64,000 nt of DNA from Hyphomicrobiales bacterium (GCA_900473045.1 UCKS01000007.1:129122-193121); one strand, 5' to 3'; counted from the stretch's first letter, positions 36,284 through 45,097 are shown. The notes: generated by a model from the sequence alone, not told the origin. A program made the numbers and translations.

Positions 36284-36308
36284 AACGGAGAGCGGCTGAA
36301 ATTGTTCC
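36284..36308 (-). promoter_or_regulatory. sigma-EcfG-type promoter for csbD-like gene
   Basis: On the minus strand GGAAC (36308-36304), 16 bases, then CGTT (36287-36284), matching the general-stress EcfG consensus GGAAC-N16/17-CGTT known in rhizobia. About 60 bases before the CsbD-like start codon. Confidence 0.8.
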
Positions 36309-36341
36309 GGCATAAGACAACAAAGTCAAAAATAGATTTGC

Positions 36342-36944
36342 TTATGCGTGGCCCGCATCGACCGACAGCATCGCCGGGGCAACACCCATCAGCGCCAGCG
36401 CCCGGTCGTATTTGTCACCGAGATCGCGGTCGAAGATCAGTTCCTCGCTGGCCGGGCAGTTCAGCCAGCCATTGTTGGCGATCTCGTTTTCAAGCTGACC
36501 GGCACCCCAGCCGGCATAGCCGAGCATCATCATCGCCTTTTCCGGGCCCTCGCCGCGCGAAATGGCCCGGACGATATCGAGCGTTGCCGTCAGGCAGATG
36601 TCGTCACTGACGGGAATGCTGGATTCGCTGAGGTAATCGTCGGAATGCAGGACGAAACCGCGCCCGGTTTCAACGGGACCGCCGGTCTGGATCTGGAAAT
36701 CGCGGGTAACACCGGGCAGCCTGATTGCCTGCTGCTGATCGATGATGTGCAAGTGCAGAAGAACGTCCGGGAATGTCAGTTGCTGCGGCCGGTTGAGCAC
36801 GAAACCCATGGCGCCATCGGCCGAATGGGCGCAGACGAAAATGACCGTGCGGGAAAAATTGCTGTCGAACATGCCGGGCATGGCGATCAGGAATTGACCA
36901 TCCAACACGCCGCGTTCGCGTTTTTTCTGAAACGTTGCCATCAT
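36342..36944 (-). CDS. YqgE/AlgH family protein
   Basis: 200 aa; conserved core [38 protein letters not shown] and [15 protein letters not shown], then [18 protein letters not shown] near the end. Widespread UPF0301/AlgH family of unknown biochemical function. Two adjacent ATGs (36944, 36941); the first is used. Divergent from the DsbD-domain gene. Confidence 0.93.
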   Translation of the reverse strand: MMATFQKKRERGVLDGQFLIAMPGMFDSNFSRTVIFVCAHSADGAMGFVLNRPQQLTFPDVLLHLHIIDQQQAIRLPGVTRDFQIQTGGPVETGRGFVLHSDDYLSESSIPVSDDICLTATLDIVRAISRGEGPEKAMMMLGYAGWGAGQLENEIANNGWLNCPASEELIFDRDLGDKYDRALALMGVAPAMLSVDAGHA

Positions 36945-37108
36945 GGTCTTAGCCTATCAACTCAGGTTCAAATGAAAAGCGTTTCCATCCTGGTCTTTTG
37001 TCTGAACGATTTCCCTCGGCCTCAAGGTCGCGCCATCAAGAGAAAATGATCGCGAGGTGAAAGCCGGCATCTTTCAAGCCTGCCGCAAAACCGATAAGCC
37101 TCAGCATC

Positions 37109-37948
37109 ATGAAACATCATCGCCTGTTAGAGAATGTGCCTCATTTGGCTGCGCTGGCAACCCTTTCAGCGTATTTTTTTATCGCCCCCGCCGCCCATGC
37201 CGCGCAGAGCCAGTGGGTCCGGTCGGAAGGTGGCGAGGTGCGCATCGTCGCCGATAAGCCAAAGCCGGACGGCACGATCCCCGCCATTCTCGACATCCGG
37301 CTGAAGCCTGGCTGGAAGACCTATTGGATCGAGCCCGGCGCCAGCGGGATCCCGCCGCAGATCACGCTTGACCCGCAGGACGGCGTCTCGTTTTCCGGAT
37401 TGCGCTTTCCGGCCCCAAAAGCTTTTCATGACGGGATTGCCAGTTATACCGGCTACGACCATTCGGTGGCGTTTCCGCTGTCGTTGAAGCGGGAAAAAAC
37501 CGGCGATCTCGATCTGACGGTCTCGGTTTTTCTCGGCGTGTGCAAGGATATCTGCATTCCGATGCAAGCCGATCTTCATCTTTCCCTGCCGGAAGGGCTT
37601 GCCGAAAACCCGCTCGACCGGGCGCGGATCGACGATGCCGTTGCGGCGCTGCCGATGCAGCCGTCCGACACCTTCAAGGTGACGGCTGCATCCTTCGATG
37701 CGGCTGGAAAACGTCTGCGTCTGTCGCTGCTAACGCCGGTGGCGGCGATGCCTCCGGAGCTCTTCCTGTCCGGCCCTCCCGGCTACAGTTTCGGCAAGCC
37801 GGAAAATGTCACAGTCGACAACGGCAAGGTCACGGTTGAAATCCCCGTGCGCGTTTCGGCAAAAAGCGCCGCACTGAAAAGTGGCTCGGTGGTACTGGTC
37901 GCGCGCGCTGGGGAAGAGAGCATCGAAACCCCGCTTGCCTTTGACTGA
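37109..37948 (+). CDS. secreted DsbD N-terminal-domain protein
   Basis: 279 aa with signal peptide (cleavage after about residue 32, AAHAAQS). The mature part matches the periplasmic domain of DsbD: LDIRLKPGWKTYWIEPGASGIPPQI, FLGVCKDICIPMQADL (the Cys pair that passes electrons) and a C-terminal immunoglobulin-like region. No transmembrane DsbD part is fused or adjacent, so it is a stand-alone periplasmic thiol-exchange protein. Confidence 0.85.
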   Translation: MKHHRLLENVPHLAALATLSAYFFIAPAAHAAQSQWVRSEGGEVRIVADKPKPDGTIPAILDIRLKPGWKTYWIEPGASGIPPQITLDPQDGVSFSGLRFPAPKAFHDGIASYTGYDHSVAFPLSLKREKTGDLDLTVSVFLGVCKDICIPMQADLHLSLPEGLAENPLDRARIDDAVAALPMQPSDTFKVTAASFDAAGKRLRLSLLTPVAAMPPELFLSGPPGYSFGKPENVTVDNGKVTVEIPVRVSAKSAALKSGSVVLVARAGEESIETPLAFD

Positions 37949-38026
37949 ACCGAATCTATATTCCCATCCGACCGCACGGAGCCATCGCGCTCCAGATTTC
38001 CCGAAATGACTTTTAGGAGTAAGACC

Positions 38027-38512
38027 GTGACCATTTCCGTCGGAGACAAGCTGCCTGCCGCCACCTTCAAGGAAAAGACCGCCGATGGCCCGGTCGAAAT
38101 CACCACCGAGCAACTGTTTGCCGGCAAGAAGGTCGTGCTCTTCGCCGTTCCCGGCGCCTTCACGCCGACATGCTCGCTCAACCACCTGCCGGGCTATCTC
38201 GAAAACCGCGATGCGATCCTTGCCCGCGGCATCGACGATATCGCCGTCGTTGCGGTCAACGACCTGCACGTGATGGGCGCCTGGGCGACCGCATCGGGCG
38301 GCATCGGCAAGATCCACTTCCTGTCCGACTGGAACGCCGCCTTCACCAAGGCGCTCGGCATGGATATCGACCTTTCCGCCGGCACGCTCGGCCTGCGCTC
38401 GAAGCGCTATTCGATGCTGGTCGAAGACGGCGTGGTGAAGACGCTGAACGTCGAGGAAAGCCCAGGCCAGGCAACTGTTTCGGCCGCCGCCGCGATGCTT
38501 GAGCAGATCTGA
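38027..38512 (+). CDS. peroxiredoxin (Prx5-type)
   Basis: Thiol peroxidase of 161 aa reducing H2O2 or organic hydroperoxides. GTG 38027 with AGGAG at the right distance is preferred to ATG 38006. Peroxidatic Cys in PGAFTPTCSLNHLPGY; also GVVKTLNVEESPGQATVS, where many Prx5 proteins have a second Cys but none is seen here. A strong terminator follows. Confidence 0.93.
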   Translation: MTISVGDKLPAATFKEKTADGPVEITTEQLFAGKKVVLFAVPGAFTPTCSLNHLPGYLENRDAILARGIDDIAVVAVNDLHVMGAWATASGGIGKIHFLSDWNAAFTKALGMDIDLSAGTLGLRSKRYSMLVEDGVVKTLNVEESPGQATVSAAAAMLEQI

Positions 38513-38527
38513 ACCTCACACCAGTGA

Positions 38528-38559
38528 CGACAAGGCCGGGATAACCTCCGGCCTTGTCG
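38528..38559 (+). terminator. terminator after the peroxiredoxin gene
   Basis: Perfect 12-bp stem CGACAAGGCCGG / CCGGCCTTGTCG with an 8-nt loop, 15 bases after the stop codon. Confidence 0.85.
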
Positions 38560-38810
38560 CATATCGCCGTTTCGACGGTGAAATACCCATGTTTTCGAGG
38601 CGCAAAAGCGTGTGTGAAATCCATGGAGTTTCGTCAGGATTGCGACGCGCGGCGCCCACCGAAAATCAACACCGTTGGGTTGCAGGAACGCCCGCAATTC
38701 TGAAATCTGCACGGCCAGCAAGGAGCCGCCGCCTTTTCGCCATATTTCCGGCGTCCATTCTCATTCACTAACGTATGTTATAACGTTTCGTTTATGCGAT
38801 TGAGGATACG
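38560..38810. other. intergenic region before the metal importer operon
   Basis: About 250 bases without a recognised gene; the Zur-like site at 38771-38790 is its only clear feature. Confidence 0.5.
38771..38790 (+). promoter_or_regulatory. Zur/Fur-family-like operator
   Basis: AT-rich dyad centred on GTTATAAC (38777-38784) within ACGTATGTTATAACGTTTCG, resembling alphaproteobacterial Zur boxes, about 20 bases before the operon start. The dyad is imperfect outside the core, so Zur versus Mur cannot be told. Confidence 0.6.
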
Positions 38811-38939
38811 ATGTTGCGCCGGATGGATCCCTACAAGACTTCGCTTCTTTCGGCTTCGGCGGGGCAGCGCCTGGCCTATGTCGCCGGCCTGATCGCCGTG
38901 CTTTTCCTCTGCGTCGTCTGGGCAGTCAGCATCCCATGA
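38811..38939 (+). CDS. 42-residue single-span membrane protein leading the metal ABC operon
   Basis: Short gene: MLRRMDPYKTSLLSASAGQR, then one hydrophobic segment (about 22-40) ending VWAVSIP. It starts about 20 bases after the Zur-like box. Its stop overlaps the ABC ATPase start by four bases (ATGA), so it is translated as part of the operon. Function unknown; it could be a small accessory subunit of the importer. Confidence 0.75.
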   Translation: MLRRMDPYKTSLLSASAGQRLAYVAGLIAVLFLCVVWAVSIP

Positions 38940-39691
38940 AGAATTCGGCGATCCACCTGACGGATGTGACGATCAGCTATCATCGCCATCCGGCGGTTCA
39001 TCATGTTTCCGGCATCTTTCCGCCAGGGAGCCTGACGGCCATTGTCGGGCCGAACGGCGCCGGAAAATCCACGCTTTTGAAAGCCATCATGGGCGAATTG
39101 CCGCTGGCCGGTGGAACCATCCAGCGCGGCGGCATCGAACAGCGGGACTTCGGTTATCTGCCCCAGGCAGCCGAAATCAATCGCAGCTTTCCACTCAGCG
39201 TGGCGGACGCGGTGCTGCTGGGCGCATGGCGCCGAACCGGTGCCTTCCGTGGCATTACCGCTGCGATTGCAGACGAGGCGCGTCAAGCCCTGTCGGCCGT
39301 TGGACTGGCCGGCTTTGAACGGCGCCCTATCGGCTCGCTTTCTGCCGGGCAGTTCCAGCGGGTGCTGTTCGCCCGCCTGCTGCTTCAGGATGCCCGGGTG
39401 ATCCTGCTCGATGAACCCTTCAACGCGATCGACGCGCGCACCACGGCGGATTTGCTTGCGATCATCCGCCGATGGCACGGCGACGGACGCACGATCATCG
39501 CCGTGCTCCATGACTTCGAGCAGGTGAAATCGCATTTCCCGCGTACGCTTTTGATGGCGCGCGAACTGATCGCCTGGGGCGATACCGGATCGAGCCTGAC
39601 TGCGGCACACCTTCTGAAGGCCCGCACCATGGCGGAAAACTGGTTGGACAGTGCTGTGGTTTGCAGCGGTCAGGACAGAGGTGCCGCATGA
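38936..39691 (+). CDS. metal ABC transporter ATPase
   Basis: 251 aa ATP-binding subunit of a zinc/manganese-type importer. Walker A GPNGAGKST (about 41), Q-loop GYLPQAAEI, signature LSAGQFQRVLFARLL, Walker B VILLDEPFNAID, switch His in VLHDFEQV. Four-gene operon with ATGA overlaps on both sides. Confidence 0.93.
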   Translation: MKNSAIHLTDVTISYHRHPAVHHVSGIFPPGSLTAIVGPNGAGKSTLLKAIMGELPLAGGTIQRGGIEQRDFGYLPQAAEINRSFPLSVADAVLLGAWRRTGAFRGITAAIADEARQALSAVGLAGFERRPIGSLSAGQFQRVLFARLLLQDARVILLDEPFNAIDARTTADLLAIIRRWHGDGRTIIAVLHDFEQVKSHFPRTLLMARELIAWGDTGSSLTAAHLLKARTMAENWLDSAVVCSGQDRGAA

Positions 39692-40560
39692 CCCTGCACG
39701 ACCTGCTGATCGCGCCATTTGCCGACTACGGCTTCATGCGCCGGGCGCTGGTCGCTTGCCTCGCACTGGGGCTTGGCTCCGGTCCAGTCGGCGTATTGCT
39801 GATGCTGCGGCGCATGAGCCTCGTCGGTGACGCCATGAGCCACGCCGTGCTGCCGGGCGCCGCTCTCGGATTCCTTGCGGCCGGTGGGCTGTCGCTGCCT
39901 GCCATGGGACTGGGCGGACTCGTTGCCGGCCTCGCCGTCGCGCTGCTCTCCGGCCTCGTCAGCCGCACGACCGTGCTGGAGGAGGATGCAAGCTTCGCCA
40001 GCTTCTACCTGACCTCTCTGGCGCTGGGCGTCCTCATCGTCTCGCTGAAGGGGTCCAACATCGATCTCCTGCATGTTCTGTTCGGTACCATTCTCGCCAT
40101 CGATCCGGCCGCGCTTTACCTCATCGCCGGCATTTCGGCCGCAACGCTTGCGACACTGGCGCTGATCTACCGTCCGCTGATCGCCGAATGCCTTGATCCC
40201 GGTTTCCTGCGCGCCGTCGGCGCACGGGGCATGCTGTACCATTTTCTGTTTCTGCTGCTGGTGGTCCTTAATCTCGTCGCCGGGTTTCAGTCTCTCGGCA
40301 CGCTGATGGCGGTCGGCCTGATGATGCTGCCGGCTTCCATCGCCAAGCTGTGGGTCACAACCCTTCCCGCCATGCTGGCCGTTGCCACCCTCTCTGCCGT
40401 GGCTTCCGGCTTTGCCGGCCTGTTGATCTCCTTCCACTACGGCCTTGCTTCCGGGCCGACTATCATCGTGACAGCAAGCGCTCTTTATTGCCTTTCGCTG
40501 ATCCTTGCGCCCTCAGGCGCGATCATGCGCCTTTTCCCCCGCCTCCACCTCAAGCACTGA
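39688..40560 (+). CDS. metal ABC transporter permease
   Basis: 290 aa from ATG 39688, about eight hydrophobic helices; ABC-3/ZnuB family (MSLVGDAMSHAVLPGAALGFL, GTLMAVGLMMLPASIAKLW). Overlaps the ATPase stop by four bases. Inner-membrane pore for Zn2+ or Mn2+. Confidence 0.93.
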   Translation: MTLHDLLIAPFADYGFMRRALVACLALGLGSGPVGVLLMLRRMSLVGDAMSHAVLPGAALGFLAAGGLSLPAMGLGGLVAGLAVALLSGLVSRTTVLEEDASFASFYLTSLALGVLIVSLKGSNIDLLHVLFGTILAIDPAALYLIAGISAATLATLALIYRPLIAECLDPGFLRAVGARGMLYHFLFLLLVVLNLVAGFQSLGTLMAVGLMMLPASIAKLWVTTLPAMLAVATLSAVASGFAGLLISFHYGLASGPTIIVTASALYCLSLILAPSGAIMRLFPRLHLKH

Positions 40561-40570
40561 AGGAAACCCC

Positions 40571-41464
40571 ATGAAACGGCATTCCCTGATTCTCGCCCTC
40601 GGCCTGGCTGCCGCCTGCCTGGCAGCTCCCGCCTCCGCCAAGACACTGAAGATCGTCGCCTCGTTCTCGGTCCTTGCCGACGTCGTACACGAGATCGGCG
40701 GCCAGTCCGTCGAGGTCAAAAGCCTCGTTGGCCCCAATGGCGACCCGCATGAGTTCGAGCCCTCGCCGACAGACGCGAAAACCCTCAAGACTGCGGATCT
40801 CGTGTTCGTCAGCGGCGAAGGGTTGGAGGGCTGGATGGAACGGCTGATTACGGCATCCGGGTATGCCGGCAAGCCCGTCGTCGTCTCCGATGGCATCAAG
40901 ACAAGAACAATGGAGGAGGACGGCCAGATGCTGACCGATCCGCACGTCTGGAACAGCCCGGTCAATGTCGAGATTTGGGTCGCGAACATCGAAAAAGCAC
41001 TGGAAACCGCTGATCCGACCTCTGCAGCGCATTTCAAGGCCAATGCGGAGCGCTATACCGCAAAACTGAAGGCGCTGAACGTCGAAGCACACCGGAAACT
41101 GGACGATGTTGCACAGTCGGACCGAAAAATCCTGACCAGCCACGATGCCTTCGGGTATTTCGGCGCTGAATACGGAGTGACATTCCTGGCACCTATCGGC
41201 CTTTCGACCGAAACGGAAGCGTCTGCCGCCGATGTCGCCAAGCTGATCGACCAGATCAAGGCAGAGAAGGTCAAGGCCTATTTCTTCGAGAACTCGAACG
41301 ATTCACGTCTGGTCAAGCAGATCGCACAGGCAACGGGCGCAGCCCCTGGCGGTGAACTTTTCGTCGAATCCCTGTCGCCAGCCGACGGTCCGGCCCCGAC
41401 CTACCTGAAAATGTTCAGCCACAATCTCGATCTGATCTCAGCCGCTCTGGCACAGCGCAGCTAA
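40571..41464 (+). CDS. metal ABC transporter substrate-binding protein
   Basis: Periplasmic binding protein of 297 aa, with AAGGAA before ATG 40571 and a signal peptide (to about residue 23, ASAKTL). Likely metal ligands are His in GDPHEFEPSP, His in LTDPHVWNS, His in LTSHDAFGYFG and Asp in FFENSNDSRLV. There is no His-rich loop of the ZnuA type, so it is nearer to AztC/TroA-like proteins. Zn or Mn; the Zur-like box favours Zn. Confidence 0.9.
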   Translation: MKRHSLILALGLAAACLAAPASAKTLKIVASFSVLADVVHEIGGQSVEVKSLVGPNGDPHEFEPSPTDAKTLKTADLVFVSGEGLEGWMERLITASGYAGKPVVVSDGIKTRTMEEDGQMLTDPHVWNSPVNVEIWVANIEKALETADPTSAAHFKANAERYTAKLKALNVEAHRKLDDVAQSDRKILTSHDAFGYFGAEYGVTFLAPIGLSTETEASAADVAKLIDQIKAEKVKAYFFENSNDSRLVKQIAQATGAAPGGELFVESLSPADGPAPTYLKMFSHNLDLISAALAQRS

Positions 41465-41563
41465 GGCCTGAGCTTGCGCTCCGCGACGGTTTTACTATCG
41501 CGGGGCGCCATAGGCAGCCTGCATGCAAGGCATGCAGGCTCTCGTGCAGACCGCGGCCAGTGC

Positions 41564-42043
41564 CTATTGCACGCGCTGTTCCACCAGCTTTGCAAGCTGC
41601 CCGATGACCGTGCCCCAGCCGTCGAAGAAGCCCGCCTCCTCGTGCATGTTCCGGTCGGCATTGCTCTTGTGCATGACATGGGCGTGATAGTCGGTGCCCT
41701 GCGGATGATCCCGCAAGCTGATGATCGCCGTCATGAACGGCTGTTCGGCCGGCCGCCAGCCACCGGTCAAGGCATTGGTGAAGGCGATCTTTTCGCTCTC
41801 CTCGACAGCAAGGAAGCAGGCGGAGAGATGCGGCTGGAACGCGCCGCCGTTTTCGCTCATCTGCGTTGTAAAGGCGCCGCCTGGGCGCAACTCCATCGCA
41901 ATGACCCTGCATCTGGCCGGTTCCGGTATCCACCATTGCTCGAAGCGCGACGGATCGGTCCAGGCGCTCCAGACCAGCGCTCGCGGTGCCTTGATGATCC
42001 GGGAAATCGTCAGGTCGAGTTCGGGATTGGGTGCTGTGGTCAT
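41564..42043 (-). CDS. SRPBCC (AHSA1-like) protein
   Basis: 159 aa START/Bet v1 fold, Aha1-like: LDLTISRIIKAPRALVWSAWTDPSRFEQWW, and the C-terminal FFDGWGTVIGQLAKLVEQ. AAGGAG lies before ATG 42043. Probably binds a small hydrophobic ligand. It starts two bases after the ArsR stop; this ArsR-SRPBCC pair is a common operon. Confidence 0.92.
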   Translation of the reverse strand: MTTAPNPELDLTISRIIKAPRALVWSAWTDPSRFEQWWIPEPARCRVIAMELRPGGAFTTQMSENGGAFQPHLSACFLAVEESEKIAFTNALTGGWRPAEQPFMTAIISLRDHPQGTDYHAHVMHKSNADRNMHEEAGFFDGWGTVIGQLAKLVEQRVQ

Positions 42044-42045
42044 TG

Positions 42046-42384
42046 TCAATCTCCTTGTGCCTGCGCCTGGGTAACAAATTTTTCCAGCCTGTCGGTGCGG
42101 CCTTCCCAGAGCGAGCGCTGTGCTGACAGCCAGGCATCGACCGCAGAAAACTGCTGCTGTTCGAGGACGCAGGTCCGGACCCGGCCCTGCTTGCGGGTCT
42201 GGATCAAACCGCTGCCTTCGAGAAAATGAATGTGTTTCATGAACGACGGCAGGGCCATGCCGAACGGTTTTGCGAGGTCGCTGATGCTGGCTGGCCCGCG
42301 ACCCAGCCGCGCCAGGACCGCGCGGCGGGTGGGATCCGCAAGCGCCTGAAAAATGCCGTTGAGCCGTTCTGAATACTGATCCAT
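42046..42384 (-). CDS. ArsR-type autoregulator
   Basis: 112 aa winged-helix repressor: QALADPTRRAVLARLGRGPASISDLAKPFGMALPSFMKHIHFLEGSGLIQTRK. ATG 42384; the longer upstream frame crosses the operator and is not protein-like. No metal-binding Cys cluster is seen. Likely represses itself and the SRPBCC gene through the palindrome directly upstream. Confidence 0.9.
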   Translation of the reverse strand: MDQYSERLNGIFQALADPTRRAVLARLGRGPASISDLAKPFGMALPSFMKHIHFLEGSGLIQTRKQGRVRTCVLEQQQFSAVDAWLSAQRSLWEGRTDRLEKFVTQAQAQGD

Positions 42385-42385
42385 A

Positions 42386-42430
42386 GAGCTAAGTATCACG
42401 GCTAAACACTTAGCGCAAAAGCTAAGTGTT
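42386..42430 (-). promoter_or_regulatory. operator of the ArsR-SRPBCC operon
   Basis: Perfect 10-bp dyad AACACTTAGC / GCTAAGTGTT (42405-42414 and 42421-42430, 6-nt loop) plus a further GCTAAGT at 42388-42394 and a partial GCTAAAC at 42401. It sits immediately before the ArsR start. Confidence 0.7.
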
Positions 42431-42542
42431 TCATGAGCGAGACCCATCGACACCTTGACTTGAACGGGCATCCTGTCAGGCTGGGAGTGCCGCAACTTGC
42501 GGCTCCATTTTCTGCATTCGATCAAGCATTCGGGAGATCACG

Positions 42543-42839
42543 ATGAAGACGTTTCTGGGTATTGTCGCCGCTGCTGCCGGCTTGACGCTCGCCGGACAGG
42601 CGACGGCCAAGATTCCGCTGGTCAATGTCACGTGCCCGGGCAAGATCGAGGTTCACGCCGATCAGGGCGGGCCGATCTACATCAATGGCAAGGAAGGCAA
42701 GCTCAAGGTTTTCAACGAGAACTATTATGAGGCCAAGGGCAGCGGCGTGACCATTTCGCTCAGTATCAACCCCGATGGATCGGCCGATGTCAGCTATACC
42801 GGCAAGGGCGGCGCCAACGGCGTTTGCACCGTAAAATAA
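42543..42839 (+). CDS. small secreted protein, 98 aa
   Basis: GGGAGA precedes ATG 42543. Signal peptide to about residue 22 (QATAKIPLV), then a beta-rich mature domain with two cysteines (NVTCPGKIEV and GVCTVK at the very end) that could form a disulfide. I do not recognise the family. Followed 14 bases later by the VOC gene, so possibly co-transcribed. Confidence 0.7.
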   Translation: MKTFLGIVAAAAGLTLAGQATAKIPLVNVTCPGKIEVHADQGGPIYINGKEGKLKVFNENYYEAKGSGVTISLSINPDGSADVSYTGKGGANGVCTVK

Positions 42840-42853
42840 TCCGCAGAGGTTTC

Positions 42854-43255
42854 ATGAACCAGAGCATCGCACTGATCGCCCTCGTCGTTGCCGACTATGA
42901 CGAGGCGATCGATTTCTACATCAACAAGCTGGGTTTCGTGCTGGTCGAGGACAGCTATCAGCCGGAGCAGGACAAGCGCTGGGTGGTCGTCAGGCCTCCC
43001 GGTGAAGGCAGCACGTCCCTGCTCTTGGCAAGTGCTTCGTCCGAGCATCAGAAAACGTTCATCGGCAACCAGGCCGGCGGCCGGGTCTTCCTGTTCCTGC
43101 AGACCGATGATTTCTGGCGCGATCATGCGAAGATGGCCGCGACCGGTATCCGCTTTACCCGCGATCCGAAAGAGGCCCCTTACGGCATCGTCGCGGTATT
43201 CGAAGACCTCTATGGAAACCTCTGGGATCTCGTAGAATTCACCGACGGACGATAG
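42854..43255 (+). CDS. VOC (glyoxalase-fold) protein
   Basis: 133 aa single vicinal-oxygen-chelate domain: LIALVVADYDEAIDFYINKLGFVLVEDS, VVVRPPGEGSTSLLLA, VFLFLQTDDFW and AVFEDLYGNLWDLVEF (metal Glu). Function not assignable; related proteins include resistance enzymes and isomerases. ATG 42854 has GCAGAGG upstream. Confidence 0.9.
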   Translation: MNQSIALIALVVADYDEAIDFYINKLGFVLVEDSYQPEQDKRWVVVRPPGEGSTSLLLASASSEHQKTFIGNQAGGRVFLFLQTDDFWRDHAKMAATGIRFTRDPKEAPYGIVAVFEDLYGNLWDLVEFTDGR

Positions 43256-43336
43256 AGTCTTGCACGAACAACGCGGCTCTAACAGGCTGCAGACAAAGCC
43301 TGAAATGATTATCTGGCAAGATCTGCATCCCCCTCA

Positions 43337-43449
43337 CCGTCATCCTCGCCCTTGTGGCGGGAATTCAGCGACCCGACGTCCGTCGGGTCAAAAGACTCTT
43401 TCAGCTCAAGGACTTGACTGGATCCCTGTGACGAGCACAGGGATGACGG
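43337..43449. repeat. composite palindromic element with inverted ends
   Basis: Begins CCGTCATCC and ends GGATGACGG (perfect 9-bp inverted termini). Inside are a hairpin ATCCCTGTG/CACAGGGAT (43422-43444) and a smaller one with CGACCCGAC/GTCGGGTC. The ends resemble the 30-bp repeats around the GIY-YIG unit. MITE-like; no gene. Confidence 0.7.
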
Positions 43450-43525
43450 GGGTTTTGGCTGTCGCACAGTTCCAAGCAACCTGAAAAATGCCGCGAAAAT
43501 GACTTTGTCAGCGGCCTGCTGAAGA

Positions 43526-43969
43526 TCAACGCTTCTTCTTGAACGGCTCCATGCCCTTGCGCGCGAGTTCGTCGGCGCGTTCGTTTTCCGGGTGGCCGGC
43601 ATGGCCCTTGACCCAGTGCCAGGTGACCTTGTGGCTCTGGTTGGCGGCGTCGAGCGCCTGCCAGAGTTCGCCGTTTTTCACCGGCTTTTTGTCGGCGGTC
43701 TTCCAGCCGTTCTTCTTCCAGCCATGGATCCACTTGCCGATGCCGTCCATGACGTATTTCGAGTCAGTGTAGAGATCGACCTCGCACTGGCTCTTCAGGC
43801 TGGTGAGCGCAGAAATTGCCGCCAGCAGTTCCATGCGGTTGTTGGTGGTTTCCGCTTCGCCGCCGCACAGGTCCTTTTCTGTTTCGCCATAGCGCAGCAC
43901 AGCGCCCCAGCCGCCCGGACCCGGATTTCCGGAGCAGGCGCCATCGGTGAAGATATCGACATGTTTCAT
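43526..43969 (-). CDS. rnhA: ribonuclease HI
   Basis: Degrades RNA in RNA-DNA hybrids. 147 aa with the catalytic set: Asp in [15 protein letters not shown], Glu in NNRMELLAA, Asp in [11 protein letters not shown], and Asp in NERADELAR; the basic handle [20 protein letters not shown] is present. The start overlaps the thrB stop by four bases (ATGA). Confidence 0.97.
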   Translation of the reverse strand: MKHVDIFTDGACSGNPGPGGWGAVLRYGETEKDLCGGEAETTNNRMELLAAISALTSLKSQCEVDLYTDSKYVMDGIGKWIHGWKKNGWKTADKKPVKNGELWQALDAANQSHKVTWHWVKGHAGHPENERADELARKGMEPFKKKR

Positions 43970-44946
43970 GCGGGCATTGTCTCTTGGGTCAGGCCGTATT
44001 CGGCAGCAGTTGCGATGGAACGGTGGAATTGCAGCTTCTTCAGGTATTCAAGCGGGTCTTTCTTGACCACGAGAGCGCCGGCGGGCGTCATCAGCCAGTC
44101 GTAGAGCCGGGTCAGGAAGAACCGCAGGGCAGATCCGCGGGCAAGCAGCGGCAGGGCTTCAATCTCGGCCGCCGTCAGCGGCCGCACGCTCTGGTAGCCT
44201 GCCAGTAGCGCCATGCCCTTGGTGATGTTATAGGCGCCGTCCTTTTCGAAGCACCAGGCATTCAGGCAGACGGAGACATCATAGGCCAGCAGATCGTTGC
44301 AGGCGAAATAGAAGTCGATCAGGCCGGACAGCCCGTCGCCAAGGAAGAAGACGTTGTCGGGAAACAAATCGGCATGGATGACGCCTTCCGGCAAATCCTT
44401 CGGCCAGTTGGCTTCGAGGAAATCCAGCTCATTGGCAATCTCGGTCTGCAGCCCCGGCTGCACTTCATCGGCGCGGTCGCGCGAATTGTTCCAGAGCGGG
44501 CGCCAGCCGCCGACCGACAGTGCGTTGGGACGGCTGATCTCGAAATCCTCGCCCGCCACATGCATGGCCGCCAAGGCCTTGCCGACTTCGCGGCAATGGT
44601 TGGCATCGGGCTTGCGCAACCACATGCCCTCCAGGAACGAGATGACGGCAGCCGGACGGCCGGACAGATGGCCGAGCAGTTGGCCATCGGCGCGCGGCAG
44701 AGGCAGCGGGCAGGACAGCCCCTTGCCGGCAAGATGGTGCATCAACCCGAGGAAGAACGGCAGGTCGTTCTGGTCCACCCGCTTTTCGTAGAGCGTCAGG
44801 ATGTAGGACCCCTTGGTGGTGTGCAGCAGGAAATTGGTGTTTTCGACACCTTCGGCGATGCCCTTGTACGATGTCAGGGTGCCGACGTCGTACTGCTTCA
44901 GGAAGCCATTGAGATCGTCTTCGGTGATGTCGGTGTAAACTGCCAA
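43966..44946 (-). CDS. thrB: homoserine kinase (ChoK-like type)
   Basis: Phosphorylates homoserine for threonine synthesis. 326 aa of the aminoglycoside-phosphotransferase-like ThrB found in alphaproteobacteria: [23 protein letters not shown], the Brenner motif [14 protein letters not shown] and [16 protein letters not shown]. No ATG at the family start; TTG 44946 ([12 protein letters not shown]) fits, while upstream residues are translated repeat DNA. Coupled to rnhA by ATGA overlap. Confidence 0.95.
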   Translation of the reverse strand: MAVYTDITEDDLNGFLKQYDVGTLTSYKGIAEGVENTNFLLHTTKGSYILTLYEKRVDQNDLPFFLGLMHHLAGKGLSCPLPLPRADGQLLGHLSGRPAAVISFLEGMWLRKPDANHCREVGKALAAMHVAGEDFEISRPNALSVGGWRPLWNNSRDRADEVQPGLQTEIANELDFLEANWPKDLPEGVIHADLFPDNVFFLGDGLSGLIDFYFACNDLLAYDVSVCLNAWCFEKDGAYNITKGMALLAGYQSVRPLTAAEIEALPLLARGSALRFFLTRLYDWLMTPAGALVVKKDPLEYLKKLQFHRSIATAAEYGLTQETMPA

Positions 44947-45000
44947 GGTCGGATCTCGTGTTTTGAGCGGAGGCGGATGGTCTGAGGTCGAGGAGGCCTG

Positions 45001-45045
45001 CCCCCCTCTGTCACTATCGTGACATCTCCCCCTCAAGGGGGAGAT
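45001..45045 (+). repeat. palindromic intergenic repeat, family A, copy 3
   Basis: CTGTCACTATCGTGACAT and CTCCCCCTCAAGGGGGAG; same unit as at 10872-10917. Lies between thrB and ispH. Confidence 0.8.
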
Positions 45046-45097
45046 CATTCTTTTTCCTTACAGGTTTTCCGGTAAGGCTGGCAAAAGCTTGCGGTCA

